Origin: Psoroptes ovis
Lineage: Eukaryota > Arthropoda > Arachnida > Sarcoptiformes > Psoroptidae
Direction of reading: 5' to 3'
DNA length: 64,000 nucleotides
NCBI GenBank assembly: GCA_002943765.1
Contig: PQWQ01000026.1
Span: 1-64,000 of the forward strand
Shown here: positions 33,028 to 46,299 of the stretch, in pieces
Layout of the letters: each line of letters begins with the position of its first letter
Position numbering within the stretch: position 1 is the first letter of the stretch
Notes under the pieces: model-generated
Database searches by the model: none
Seen by the model: the letters and a program-made list of their open reading frames with translations, nothing else
What the model was told of the DNA's origin: nothing
Program-made: the position numbers and the translations under genes

Positions 33028-33190
33028 TATACAAACAATTCATGCAATGTATCCATTAATCGAAGAATTTTTTCGGAATTTTTCTCTATTTGGCGACAAA
33101 CAATTATATGAAATTCTTGGGCAAAATATGAATCATTTTATATCAAATAAAAAGAGAGAAAGGCGAGAAACAAGAACAAAAAATTAAATA

Positions 33191-33270
33191 TTTGGGTAGT
33201 TCGGAAAGTTTTGGCCGATTTTCATGTGCAACTCTACTGATTAAACCGAATGAACTTTTCGGACACCCTG
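33191..33270 (-). mobile_element. mariner-like MITE type I (copy 17)
   Basis: Inverted: GGGTAGTTCGGAAAGTTTTG ... GAACTTTTCGGACACCCT. Only about 165 bp from copy 16. Confidence 0.83.
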
Positions 33271-34837
33271 AATATTTGGGGCAATTTTAGATCATCAAAA
33301 CAAACAAGGAGTAGAAAAAATAGGCGAAAAAATAGACGAAAACAATTGAATGTCAAATTTAATTCAATTCTTTTTTTTTGCTACAATTTTGCCACATTTT
33401 TCATTGTATGCGTAGGCTGTTGTTGTTGTTGTGTTGTTCGCTACATTTATCTTCATTTTGGCTACATTTTAAATGCCATTTTTTGTGTTTTGAATTTCTT
33501 AAGGTTCTTCGAGAATCAAGAAATTGAATCAATTGAAAAGCCGTTTGAATCAATTGAAAATCAATGGAGAAACAAGCTGGGAAACAACAAGCGCTTTGGT
33601 GACCGAGAATTTTTTGCTGACACATTTCATTGAATTTTTTTCGAATTTTTTGAAATTTGAAAATTTAAAGGAATCAAGCTCAAAATATATCAGAGAAAAT
33701 TCTCATAGATTTCTATTTGGAAATCAAATCATGTGCCAACTGCAATCAATCAATTGATCATCATCATCATATGCATGTTTGCCCGATTTATCTATTATTT
33801 TTCGGGGTCGAATAAGACAATTGTTTCCCCGATATCGTTCAATGGCAATAAATTTTCTCCATATTTTATCTACAATACAAATGTCCAAAATTATGGAGAA
33901 ATTTATATGCGCATTTTTAACCCTTTTATACAAATTTTTGAAATGAAAAATTCATAAATCATCCGAAATAGCTTCCGAATCTTATGAGTTTCATTTAAAA
34001 ATTTTGAAATTTCCAAAATTTCAAAAAGATTTGAAAATTCAAAACAATCCAAGATCGTCATCATTACATTCATCGGTTAATTTATTCGGTTAAAATCATT
34101 GATTGAATTCATTTTATGGTTCAAGCAAGCAAAGCACTAAGTCACCCAATAATTTTTGATGACAAAAGAATAAGAATGGAATGCATTACACTTAAGTAAG
34201 TTAAACATTAACTGTGATCAATTTCCAACGGAATAAATACTATTTCAATGGGACGAATTCTCGGGTATTTCTTCGGGTATTATTCTCGGTATTTCTTGAC
34301 TTATTCTCGGTAAATTGTCGGTTGTACAAAGGATCAACACAAAAGAGATTTTTGTTTTGTTTTTCATTGATAATTGGAAACCATTTATACCAATATCTTC
34401 TCACTACAAAGAAGTCCCGATGGTCCATTGGAGAAAATTCGAATCACTGAAATCATTGTCTCAATGAATTGTATTGTTTCTTGAGCGTTATTTTTGAATC
34501 AATGATTTGAGAAAAACAACGAAGAATTCGAGGAAAAAAAGCGAAATTCTTTGTGCCAATTTACGATTGAAAACTTTAATCAATGCTTTCAATAATGATC
34601 AATGAACTAATGACAAATATGCATTCCATTCATTTTCAATTGAATTTCTCACAATCAATTCATCCAACTTGAATTTCGAGCAGGATGCTAATAATAATAA
34701 TAATCACTTTTATCTTCATTTACTTTGTTTGTTGCCCCCATTATCAGCTGTATTTATTCATTTATTTATTTATTTATTCATCGATTTACAATGAATTTCG
34801 TTTAATTTTGTTCAAATGAACCAATTTCAATTCGATC

Positions 34838-34865
34838 AAAAAAAAAAAAAAAAAAAAAAAAAAAA
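34838..34865. repeat. poly(A) tract, 28 A
   Basis: Uninterrupted A run. Confidence 0.95.
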
Positions 34866-35378
34866 CAATTTCTAATCAAACGATTTGATGATGCCTTCAT
34901 TATTTCATTTGAAATGAATCGATTTTTGAATTAAAAGAGGAAATAACTTTCTCTTTGAAATCAATTTCCTCAATTTGAAATGCTTTCGGATTCAATTCAT
35001 CAATAACAGTGCACAAATATAGCCGATTATCATTCGATTTTAAACTTTTATTATTATTATTATCATCATGATCATATAATAATAAACTACAAAATATCAT
35101 TGACTTATCTCAATTTTTCGTTAATTCTTGTTCAATTTTGAATTTGAATATATGTGTGTTTGAATTGTTAATGAAACAATAACAACAAATGGTTGATTGA
35201 ACTCGGTTTAATAACGATAACAATAATTACAATAATTTACACAAAACTAAATAAATAAATTTTATGATCATCATAATGATTATAATCAGTAATAATAAAT
35301 ACAAATTGTATACATTTTCAATATTCAAGCAAACACATAAACACATTTGAATAGAATGATTGAATAATAAATAAATAT

Positions 35379-35463
35379 TTGGTTGTCCGAAAAATTCATT
35401 CGGCTTAATCGAATAGAGTAGGCTCATAAAAATCAGCCAGAACTTTCCGGACAACAACCTAAT
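35379..35463 (+). mobile_element. mariner-like MITE type I (copy 18)
   Basis: GGTTGTCCGAAAAATTCATT ... CTTTCCGGACAACAACCTA; the right end has a duplicated ACA. Confidence 0.87.
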
Positions 35464-35521
35464 AGAAATGATACTTGTGAGAATAATAATAATGATAATG
35501 ATAATGATAATAATAATAGTT

Positions 35522-35541
35522 CACACACACACACACACACA
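35522..35541. repeat. CA microsatellite
   Basis: Ten CA units about 60 bp from a MITE. Confidence 0.9.
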
Positions 35542-36972
35542 AATAGTATCAATGACATTTAATTTGATTCAATTTAATTAATTTATAGAATAATAATCAT
35601 TATTATCATTATCATTATGTTTATTATTACATTTTATATAAATTAATTATTGCTCAAATGTATTCACATTCATTTTATAATAAATATCACAGCTAATATA
35701 TCAGCTCAATGGTAAAACGAAATGGTCATTAATATTAGCTTCATTTGAGGTTGTAAATAAATGAAATGAATATCGTAGCAGCTGTAAATTATCCAATCGA
35801 ATCTGAATAATTTACTAAATGAAATAGTGATCGTTATTTTTGGTGAAAACATACATGAACACATTTGTCATTTTGAAAATTTTACAAAATGTAATTTTAT
35901 TAAATCGAATAATTTTGAATCTGTGAACATATACATACGAACGAAAATTGAATGTAATGATCATTGAATGTCGATTAATAATAATTGAATATTGGAGAAA
36001 AAAAAGAAGAGAAATAAAAACGATGTGAATATTATGACAAATTTAATATGGAAAATATTTTGAATAATCATCAATAAATAAGATTTTCTATTTTCTAAGA
36101 TAAATAAGATTAATAAATAAATGTAAGGCTCTCATTATACACTAAGCACAAAAAGAAACCCATAGAAATAACAAATACGAGACAGTCAATTTCTAATTTC
36201 TCATTCTCTAATTGAAATTTGAGAATTCGAGAATCGACAAGATCCAAATAAATAAAATAAATATGTCATTTCAACATACATTTCAATGAAAACACATTGA
36301 AATATTCAAAAATAATATCAAATAATATGACACAAATGTTTTCATATTCTATTTTGATGGCCATGTTTGAAAATTTGCCAATATTGTAGCAATTTCAGGC
36401 GATTTTAGAGCAAAAAAAAATAGACCTGAAAGCAATTTATTAATGATAAATTTTGAGTTATAATTATGATAATAATTATAACTATAATCTTAATTATAAT
36501 CATAAACATAAAGATAATAATTTGAAATAAACGAAATAAACGAAATAAATGTGTTCATCCATATTTTCTCTGGGAAATAAAAATCTTATCATCGAAAAAT
36601 GTGAAAAAAAATATATCATTAAAATGGCAGGCCATAGCCTCGACAAAAAAAAATTGATGATAATAAAAAAAAAATGAAAAATAAATAAATAAATAAAATA
36701 ATGATAAACAACTGACCAAAGAGAGACTATAACTGACTGAATATACCTTGACATGATACGTTTATGACTGTTTCTTCATCACATACATTGGACCGCATTG
36801 AAAATTCATCATTATTTTTCATTTCAAATGAAATAATGATGAGTAATAATGATGAATTTATGTATTTTGGCCATTTATTCATCATAATTTGCTTCTTCAT
36901 TAATTTTCATTCAAGACTTTTCTTGAAATGATTGACGAGTGACAAATAATAATAAATTTGGAAGAAAAATAT

Positions 36973-37053
36973 TATGCTGTCCGATAAGTTCTTGCCGATT
37001 TTCACATAATTCCTCGACGATATAATCGACAAAAACTTTTCGGACAACTTAAT
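36973..37053. mobile_element. mariner-like MITE type II (copy 19)
   Basis: TGCTGTCCGATAAGTTCTTG ... CAAAAACTTTTCGGACAACT, core ATATAATCGA. Confidence 0.87.
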
Positions 37054-38539
37054 ACATCAAAAATGTCCAAAAAAAAGTAATCAAATGGTTTTATTTTTTT
37101 GATATGAACAAGGATTAATATCGATGCCAAAATCATTCAACAACACATTCAGTATATGTTCGATGAAATGTTATGAAATTTCACCCAAAAAAAATATTTA
37201 TACAATTCATCTAAGGGAAATTATCTTGAAGAAACAACAACAACAACAAAGAAAATCGTCAATAATATGGACAATAATGACGATTTCGAATAATGAAATG
37301 ATATATTTTTCATATTTGATTTTCCCTATATCGTTGGATTCAAAGAAATATGGAAAATGAAAATAAATATGAATGATTCTGGGTCTTTTGTACATTCAAA
37401 ACACGAATAAAAAACATTTCATATTTTATTTTCGATTCTGGACTGCTCAGTATTCTACAATTATCAATTTTTTGTTTGTTTGTGGGGCAACAAACAAATA
37501 AATAAATAAATAAATAAAACTTGGAAAAAATAAAATAAATAAAAATGAAATAAATGAAATTTAATCCAAAAATAAAATGTGATTTCTGAATAAATAATAA
37601 TAATCATGGAATAGAATTGAATGAATCGAATGATTTGAATTGTATTATATTATCATAATATTCAATAAGCCCATTGTCTTGTGATTCTCAAGAAAATAAA
37701 TGATATAACATTGAATGATGATATAATATTCAATGTTTTCTTATTATTTAATCATCATTACAATGATGATGATGACAAACATATACAGGACTAAACAAAC
37801 CAAAATTAGATAGACCATAATTGACGAAATTGAAAAGGTATGTTTTTGATCTTTGTGGTGATATTGGTATTTGTATTAGAAACAGCAAAAACGAAATAAA
37901 TACAAAAAATTATCAAAATTTCTAAAATTTCTATTGAAAAGTCTGTGGAAAAAATTCAAATTCTTAGAAAATTTGAAAATTTTAAATGAATTTATTCATG
38001 TATTTATTCAAAATGAATTTATTCATCGATTTATGAATTGAACAGCATTCAAATTGTGAGAATAAAACAATTTTCGATCACAAATATACCGAGATAAACA
38101 TCGATTAAATTTGATTTTTCTCATTTTTTATTCGTTCATCAAAAGTCAATAAAATTTCAATATCAATCAATGATCACATATACAAATGATCAAGAGAAAA
38201 ACAAGTTTTACAAGACAAAACATTTATATACAATGTCATAATCTGAAATTATTTGAAATTTTTCGAATAAGCAAAAAAATAAATACAATTTAGCAAAAAT
38301 ACAAATTATGCCTACGACTAAGGCTATAACATATGATGACAATAAACAATATGAATGAATGATATGTCTTAAGACACTATGTCTTAGACATCGTATAGAC
38401 ACAGCTTTATTCGAAACATTTGCTTCCATCAAAAACACACAGGCACAAATATGGATAATACAATAAATAAAACATCAACGAAATCCGGTGATGTACATAC
38501 AATACATACATATTCGGGTTTCAATTTCAAATGATATAT

Positions 38540-38621
38540 TTAGGTTGTTCGGAAAGTTCTGGTCAATTTTCATGTGGCAACTCTCGATTGATTAAGCGGA
38601 ATGAACTTTTCGGACAGCCTT
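38540..38621 (-). mobile_element. mariner-like MITE type I (copy 20)
   Basis: Inverted: AGGTTGTTCGGAAAGTTCTG ... GAACTTTTCGGACAGCCTT. Confidence 0.87.
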
Positions 38622-38936
38622 CATAGTCGAAATGTCACCATTCATTTCTCTTGGATAATATTCAAAATAATTCATTTCGAATATCATCATCATTATTATG
38701 ACTATTTCAAATCAAGACAAGACAACGAAGACAAGGCAAAATATTAAAATGATGTTTTGATGTAAAACACATTATTTTGAACTTTTCTCTCCCCTTCAAC
38801 ATTCAAATTTAATGGAGTGAAATTTTTCAACAAGAAATTCAGTGTAAGAAGATTCAGCTGAACATCAGTCAAATCAGTCAAGGGGGAACGAATTAAGCAT
38901 TGGCTTTCATCATCAAGATTCAAATTCAAATATATT

Positions 38937-39016
38937 TAGGTTGTCCGAAAAGTTTTGGCCGATTTCCATAAGCAACTCTATTGATTAAGCGTGATGAACT
39001 TTTCGGACAACCGTAA
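38937..39016 (-). mobile_element. mariner-like MITE type I (copy 21)
   Basis: Inverted: AGGTTGTCCGAAAAGTTTTG ... GAACTTTTCGGACAACCGTA. Confidence 0.9.
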
Positions 39017-41495
39017 TAGATTATATCTATGATGAAAATTATCTTTGAGAATATTTTTCATAATGAATTTTATGATACAGAATTTCATGTTTGTGTATGT
39101 ATGTTTCAAGATGATTTTCGGAGATAATTTAAAATGATTTCTTTTTTCCAATGATGGTGGTAGGGTTATAGTTTTTAATTTAATTTTACATTGAAAAATT
39201 TGAAATAAACAAGAAATTCTTCTTCATTTATCTCATTTCTTGAACATTTATGGCATGACATTCATGTTTATAATGTATGAACGATGGAATATATCACAAC
39301 GATGTCACACATGAAACATACATGCACACAAATAATTTAAAATGATTCAAAACAATTCAAAACAATAAATAAATGAATAAATGTGTGCTTGTTTCTCGAT
39401 GTGTCAACAGTCATAAAAATATTTATAATTTTTTTTTACAACAGAAACAAATGACAAGCAACAAACAACAACAACAAAAATATCGCTCAGCATACATTTC
39501 AATGCTTGTTTATTCAATTTATTATTATCATCATCATTTGTTGTTGTTGTTGTTGCCATTATTTTCTGTGTATTCACATGGTACTCACATTCATCTCTGG
39601 TACTCATCTCTGCTTTGAAAGAACCATGAAAAAAAATTAATTAATTTACCCCTTTTTGGTTCTTGTGAATTGGAATTTTGAATTTCTAGTTTCGAGACAT
39701 TCCAAGAAATGAAACAAACAAAAATATTTTTCATGGAGAAAAAAAAATCCCAAGAAATTTTGTGTTTAAAGAAGGGGGTCGTTTGTTTGTTTGTTGATGA
39801 ATATATGGATTTGGATATCATCTGACTATGGATGCTAAGACATAAATATTTAATATTATATACAAGTGATACACAAGCGTACTATAAAACGTTTGAATGA
39901 AATAAGCAAAGAAAAAAAAAACATTTTTGCATTTTTTCTATGAAAGAATTTCATTCCAAAATCTTAAGAAAAAAAAATAATTACAATTTGAATTATTATT
40001 TTCATTATTATTTGGAACTAAGAATATATTTATGTAAGTCTATTCATTGATTTAATACAGACTTTTGATCAATATTGACATATTGTTGCCATCATTATTA
40101 TCATTTATGAATTCCTAAGAATATGATAATAATAATATGATTGAAACCTTTCATTTTTTTCATCATCATTCGAGACAAAATTTCGAATAATATTTAAATT
40201 ATTTGTTTTCTGTTATTATTTGTATTATTATTCATACCTTTTGATTATTTTTAGTTCTAAAATGATTATTTTGATTAATCAAAAATAATATTTTGCACTT
40301 GATTTCGGTATTGTATTCGTACTAATGTACTTTTAATAATGATAATAATTGAAAATCTTATGATAATAAGAGAACGATAATAATTTTTGATGATAATCAA
40401 AGTTGCATGTCTGATGAATTGTTTGAAAATGTTTTGAATTGAATGAATGAATTAATAAATAAACGGAACCGAAGGGTTGTAAGGGTTGCAAGGGCTAACA
40501 AGGTATTGCATGATGAAAAGCAAAATTTATTAGAGATGATTTGGTTAAGGTTTACTGATGTTTAGGTTCATTCATCTTTTCCATTTATTTAATTTTCTTT
40601 TGGAAAAAATAATTTTCAAAGGATGAATTTTCACCATTCATTCATTAAATATTATAGTATTCAGTTGTTTATTTTGTTTTTTTTTTATTTCGGAAAAAAG
40701 ATTTAAAGATTTATTATTATTATTTGAATGAAGAAAAAAAAACAAATTTAATATTCATTCATCACAATAAAAATAGTGAAATGATGAATGAATACGAATA
40801 TTTCATGAAAAATTTACTCAGTAAATGAATATCTGAATGAATGAATGAATGAATGAATGGAAAAAATATTCAAATATCCGTCGATTCTAATGAAAAAAAA
40901 AATATTCCACGAATATTCTTGGAATATTTATTCATTTAAATATTTCATTTTTTTTCTTCGTAGAAATATACGAAATACTACATGAGAAATATTGGATGAA
41001 TGAAATGAATAAATGAATCAATGAATTCAACGGTAATTCAATTATATTTTACAGACATAAATTATGTGAAAAAAATCAATCAATAAACTGGATCAATAAT
41101 GCTTCAGGTGAAAATCGAATAAGAAATAAAGCAAGCGAATCAATGAATGAATGAATGAAAAATGATTTCAAAGAAATTCACAGAGAGTTTTAAGGATTCA
41201 AAATTCTTCCGAAAATTTTCCAACAAAAGGATTTGGTTCGATTCAACTTTTTCAATTCTACGAAGTAGAATTCTACGGACCCTCTTAGCTTTACAAACAC
41301 AGTGAATTCAATGCATCGGATCGAATATCTGAAACATTTGACGAAGCATTTGACGAACATCAGGGACATTTAGACCATTTTACAAACGTCTGTTGAAAGC
41401 ATGGAAAAATTTCTGAAAAATATTCGATCGGAAATCGTTCGTTGAATTTGAATGAAATTTTAAAATTTTCGGAAATTCGATTGTCTCCAAAATAT

Positions 41496-41575
41496 TAGGC
41501 TGTCCCATAAGTTGTTGCCGCTTTTTAATTTTTTTTTTCATTTGAAAAACGGCAACAACTTATGGGACAGCCTTA
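41496..41575. mobile_element. mariner-like MITE type IV, strong hairpin (copy 22)
   Basis: AGGCTGTCCCATAAGTTGTT is matched over the whole arm by AACAACTTATGGGACAGCCT; T-rich loop. Confidence 0.92.
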
Positions 41576-41778
41576 TAAAATTATTGGGGAAATTATTGGA
41601 AATTTTTCTTTTTTTTTCTATTATTGGAAATAACAAATTAAATTTTCATCCATTTAAATATTATATGCCATGAACAAATAAATAAATAAATGTTTGAATA
41701 AATGGAAAAAAAATTTATGACCATTGAAAGTGGTGAATGTGTGAGAATGGTTGAAAAACATACTATTTTCAAATGTAT

Positions 41779-41859
41779 TAGATTGTCCGAAAAGTTATGG
41801 CAGATTTTCATGACCAACTCTTGATTGATTAAGCCGAATAAACTTTTCGGACAACCTAA
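41779..41859 (-). mobile_element. mariner-like MITE type I (copy 23)
   Basis: Inverted: AGATTGTCCGAAAAGTTATG ... AAACTTTTCGGACAACCTA; about 200 bp from copy 22. Confidence 0.9.
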
Positions 41860-42310
41860 TGTAGATAAATATATTATACCAATGAAACTAAAAGTTGAAT
41901 ATAACTTCAACTTTAAAATGTGTTGACTTTTTTTTTTAAAGTGATATATATTAAATAAAATTTACAAAAAGAATAAATTCAACAGAAAAAAAAACGAAAT
42001 AAATTGAGAGATAATTCTTAGCATTCAAAATAGAACAGAATAAAAAAATATTTGACATTGTTATCGTCAAACAATTGAATTGTTGTTATTGTCAATTTCA
42101 GCCAATTGTCAAGTGATCAAAGTGCTTGAAAGCTATTGATAATAATTGAAAATAAATTGATAATGAGTGATTGATATAAACAAAAACTAAACATATTATT
42201 CGATATTTTACATTCATTTAACTGCCTTTCAAAGTCTATCATTTAATATTACATCAAGAAATTTACATTTCGCAACTTTAAATTTGCGAAATATTTTCGA
42301 AGATAATTTT

Positions 42311-42337
42311 TACGTCGATCAGACACGATCGACGTAA
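42311..42337. repeat. 11-bp perfect hairpin in non-coding DNA
   Basis: TTACGTCGATC, 6-nt loop AGACAC, then GATCGACGTAA. It is GC-richer than the flanks and does not belong to the MITE families. Confidence 0.85.
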
Positions 42338-44297
42338 TTTAAATCAAAATTGACGAAAATCTTTGAAAATCTAAGAAAATTTTCCTTAAAATCGAAAAAT
42401 ATGAATCAACTTTCGAATATTTTTAAGAGAAAAAAAAGTTTTCTTTAAGATATTTTTCGTGATAATGAAAATGAATCAACGAGAAAATCAATCAAATAGG
42501 CAAATATAATTCATTTTCATTGTTTTTTTTTTCAATTATTTCAATTTAAATATTTGAAATAATTGAAACTTATTGAAAAATTATTATTTTAAAAATTTGA
42601 AAGAATTCGGTACGTACCCAGCTAAAATAGAAGAAACAGATGTTGTTCAACTATACGATGATTCGTATTAGTTTGTTCTGAGTTGAAAAATATTTTTGGT
42701 GGATGATTTAAATGAATTTTGTGTGCGAAATGATTTGAATAAACACTACGTATATTTGTCTGAAGACGGCTGAAAGAATAGTTGTTTGCTGTTGATGTCG
42801 GTGATGGTGATGATGGTGATGGATGAATGTTAATATATTTCATTCATTCATTCATTGAATTCATTGAATTCACTGAATTCATGTGGGTTATACACATAAA
42901 CACATTTGAAATATACACAGAAAATGAACAGATTCAATGAGGTTCTATGGGGATTCAATGGGGATTCAATGAACCAAAATGATGATTTTTGAATAAAGTT
43001 TAAGTTTAAGTTGAAAGAATATTTTCTTTAAGAAAATAATATTTATAAACTTTAAGTTTTGCGAAATTTTGAGAAAATTTTTTGAATTTTGTGAAATGAA
43101 AGTTTTGATTTCATAATTTTTGTGAATATATTTAAAAATTAGTTTTATTAAGAAACAATAATAGTCTTAATGACTTGCGAATGTTTAAATTTCTGGTCTT
43201 TTGATTCTGGGTGTTGAATGATCATTTAAGATCTAAGATAATTTGAAACAATTAATGTTTGGAGAGTCAAAAGCACTGGACAAATTCCAAGAATATTTCG
43301 GAAACAATAAACCACAAAAACAATTCACAAACAAAGAAAATATCACGAAATATATTCATTTAGTTGAATCAAGTATCGTAATTTGAAAAATTCTTGAAAT
43401 AAGTAAAGAAATAAATACAAACACACAAAGACAAACATTACAAAACAATAATAGAAAGCATAAATCTTAAGAAAAAAAAATTAATTGAAATTATGCAAAT
43501 TACTAATTATTTTTTTCTTGGTTTTATTAGCATCTCAGCATCTTATCTAAAATGGAAACAATTTTAAGACACACAGAATTTGAAGAAACACAATTTGGAA
43601 CAATTCAAAAATTAAATACAAATTCGTATATAATTATAATTACCAAGATAACAACACTTATATAAAATGTAAATATAAATGTAGATATATGATAATTGTA
43701 TTATATTGCAGCACATACACACACAAACACACAATTAATTTAAAATGAATGTAAAATGTGTGAAAATTACAATTAAAACATAATTATTACAATTGTTTTG
43801 ATTTGAATTTATTTCATTATTTCTTTATTCAAAATGAAATTAGATTTATATGAGGCTTTGGAGAGTTTTAAATCGGTCATAAATCGTTGAAATATATATT
43901 TAAAGCCAAATATTCAAAGCCAAATTGAATTTTCCAAGTCATTTTCAAAACATTGTCACCGAACAACACTTTTTCAAATTGTGAAAAATGAAAATTAATG
44001 CAGTGTTTAATGGTGATGTGCAGCAAATTCAATGTGTTTGAATGTGTTTGAGTGTACAGTGTTGAAAGATTTGTGAATGTGAATGATTGAAAACAACTTG
44101 TGCAAATACAAACAGCAAACAAAGCATGAAATAAGCCATGATCGGAAAATCTTTATTTTTGCATTTGATGAATCAACCATTCAGACACATATTCGAAAAT
44201 TGCTTATGTCTGCTTATGGCAATATTTCGAAACGATTCTGCGTCAACTAAATTTTGGGGCAATTATTTTTCCTTAGGTCTATGTGCCTTCATACATA

Positions 44298-44378
44298 TTG
44301 GGCTGTCCGAAAAGTTTTTGTCGATTTATCAATTGCGAAACATTTGAAAATCGGCAAAAACTTTTCGGACAACTCAAT
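44298..44378. mobile_element. mariner-like MITE type V (copy 24)
   Basis: GGCTGTCCGAAAAGTTTTTG ... CAAAAACTTTTCGGACAACT, with internal AACATTTGAAAATCGG. Confidence 0.88.
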
Positions 44379-45552
44379 ACATACATACACCAACTAAACA
44401 ACCAAACAATTATTAAAGATCAAATTGAAAAATGGTTTTGATAATTGAAAATGAAATTTTTGTTTTTAAAAATTTTAAAAAATTTTAAAACTTAATAACT
44501 GAATTGAATACCAAATACTAAATACTAAATACAAATGAATGAATGCAGTTGGAATTAATAAATAAATAAATGATAATTCCCCGTAGAATTCAAATGAATT
44601 GAATTCATTTCGTTCATTTATTTGTTTTTAATCAATGATAACAAATGAATATTAGTCATATGAATCATGAAATGAATTGTTTAATGAATATATCGACAAA
44701 AAACAATACAAACAATGACAATGAAAGAGCCAAAGCAAGTTCAAACCAATCCAATCATAATCAACCCTTTCATTTTTATGAAAATGAGGCTGATTTTTAT
44801 CTTGATATTCAAAGGGTAGGAGTGACGATGATAATCAATGTTAGAATTCATAAATGTTCAAATTCAAAATTCAAAATTCTTCATTTCCATCAACACAAAG
44901 TCACATGAATGAATAATCGTTCAAATGCTTCAATTATGATGATTAGGTCTCAATGATGATCCAATGATGATAATTGATTATAATGATAACAACAAATAAA
45001 ATAAAATAAAATTATTAAAATGAAAAATCATCGATTAATTAATTAAAAGGTCCATATCTTTGCTAATTCATTAACTCATTCAATTCAATCATTTACTTTA
45101 TTGGTATTTCAATGTGTAGGAAATATATGTGTGAATTTAGACAGCATTTATTTCATTTCATTTCATTATTATATCGAAAACAATTGAACAAAATGATAAA
45201 TGGATAATTATAAACTGACTAAATTATAAAAGTATATAAATGATGATGATAATGATCATCATCACTAATGCTTTCACAATTGGCATCAATATATTAAATA
45301 TTATTATTATTATTTCTATTTGTAAAATTTGAAATATCAAAGTAAATGGGAAATTTAAGAAATATTAATTTTTTTTAATCAATTATTATTACATACACAG
45401 ATAACAACGATAATAATAATAAGGGTAATAATGTTGTGTATTTGTGAAATTTTTTTGAATTGTTTTTAAAGCGTATGTCAGTGTCGATTGGTGTGTATGT
45501 ATGAGTGGTGTGTGTGTTTTGAGCATTTTGAAATTGACTGTATTGAATATTA

Positions 45553-45632
45553 TTATGTTGTCCGAAAAGTTCATTGTGATTAATCACAATAGAATTGTTC
45601 ATGAAAATCGGCCATAACTTTTCGGACAATCA
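45553..45632 (+). mobile_element. mariner-like MITE type I (copy 25)
   Basis: TGTTGTCCGAAAAGTTCATT ... AACTTTTCGGACAATCAA. Confidence 0.87.
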
Positions 45633-46136
45633 AACATATAATATCAATTGTTTTTCTTTAGTTTTTTCGAAATTTTCACTTTTATAAAAATATGTTTGTA
45701 TTATAAGTGTTTAAGGGGGCGAAATCAAAACATGTTTTTGGCTCTCCACACATAAATATATCATATAGATGATGTTCAATGTTCGATCATCATCATCATC
45801 ATCATCATTATTATCAACGAATAGAAATATCATTTAATTGAGGTTATCAATAATAGCCATAATGATAATGATAATTATGATGATGATATTGACTTATTGA
45901 GAAAAAAATTATTAGACTTAATCGATGATAATCGATATTGATGGTCTTAATATCTTCATTATCATTATTATTATTGGTTGCACAGTACAAATAATCGAAA
46001 TATAAAAATTATGATTAGTGTGTTCCTTAATAATAATAATAATAAAGGAAATAATAATCATAATCATAAAGATAATGACGATCTAAATTTAGGATGATGA
46101 TGAAGATGTTGTTGATGATGATGATGATTTGACTGT

Positions 46137-46299
46137 TTATGTTGATGTCGATGATTGAGATGATGATGATGATGATGACCAGCCATGTAACAATAAATGC
46201 GAAGTATTTTCATAAACAACAAACGTTATAGCACAAGCAGGTGTAACCCGTAACAGATTCGGTACGATACCTTTGTAAAAACCTTTGGCACCTTCCAAT
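46137..46299 (-). CDS. SLC25A32 distal terminal exon (canonical TM6)
   Basis: Codes for residues 318-371: EGAKGFYKGIVPNLLRVTPA and following ITFVVYENTSHLLLHGW, then a Ser-rich end coded by TCA repeats and a TAA stop. The acceptor is ATTTACAG. The sequence is the one expected for SLC25A32, so this is likely the ancestral last exon. Reaching it requires a 4.45-kb intron that contains the proximal exon and five MITEs. Confidence 0.88.

Larger units (their letters stand above)
24209..46136. other. 22-kb gene-poor region
   Basis: From the GPCR start codon to the distal SLC25A32 exon I find no conserved coding exon. Open frames are short, low in complexity and without family motifs. The stretch holds 18 MITE copies of four sequence types, several homopolymer tracts, perfect inverted repeats and two patches of higher GC (26940-27180, 29640-29890). 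It may include untranslated first exons of the GPCR gene, regulatory DNA or non-coding RNA; none of these can be shown from sequence alone. Confidence 0.65.

Noticed and set aside
33250..33633. 127-aa plus-strand frame
   Set aside because: Starts at the end of a MITE, low in complexity, with no motif and no conserved splice context.
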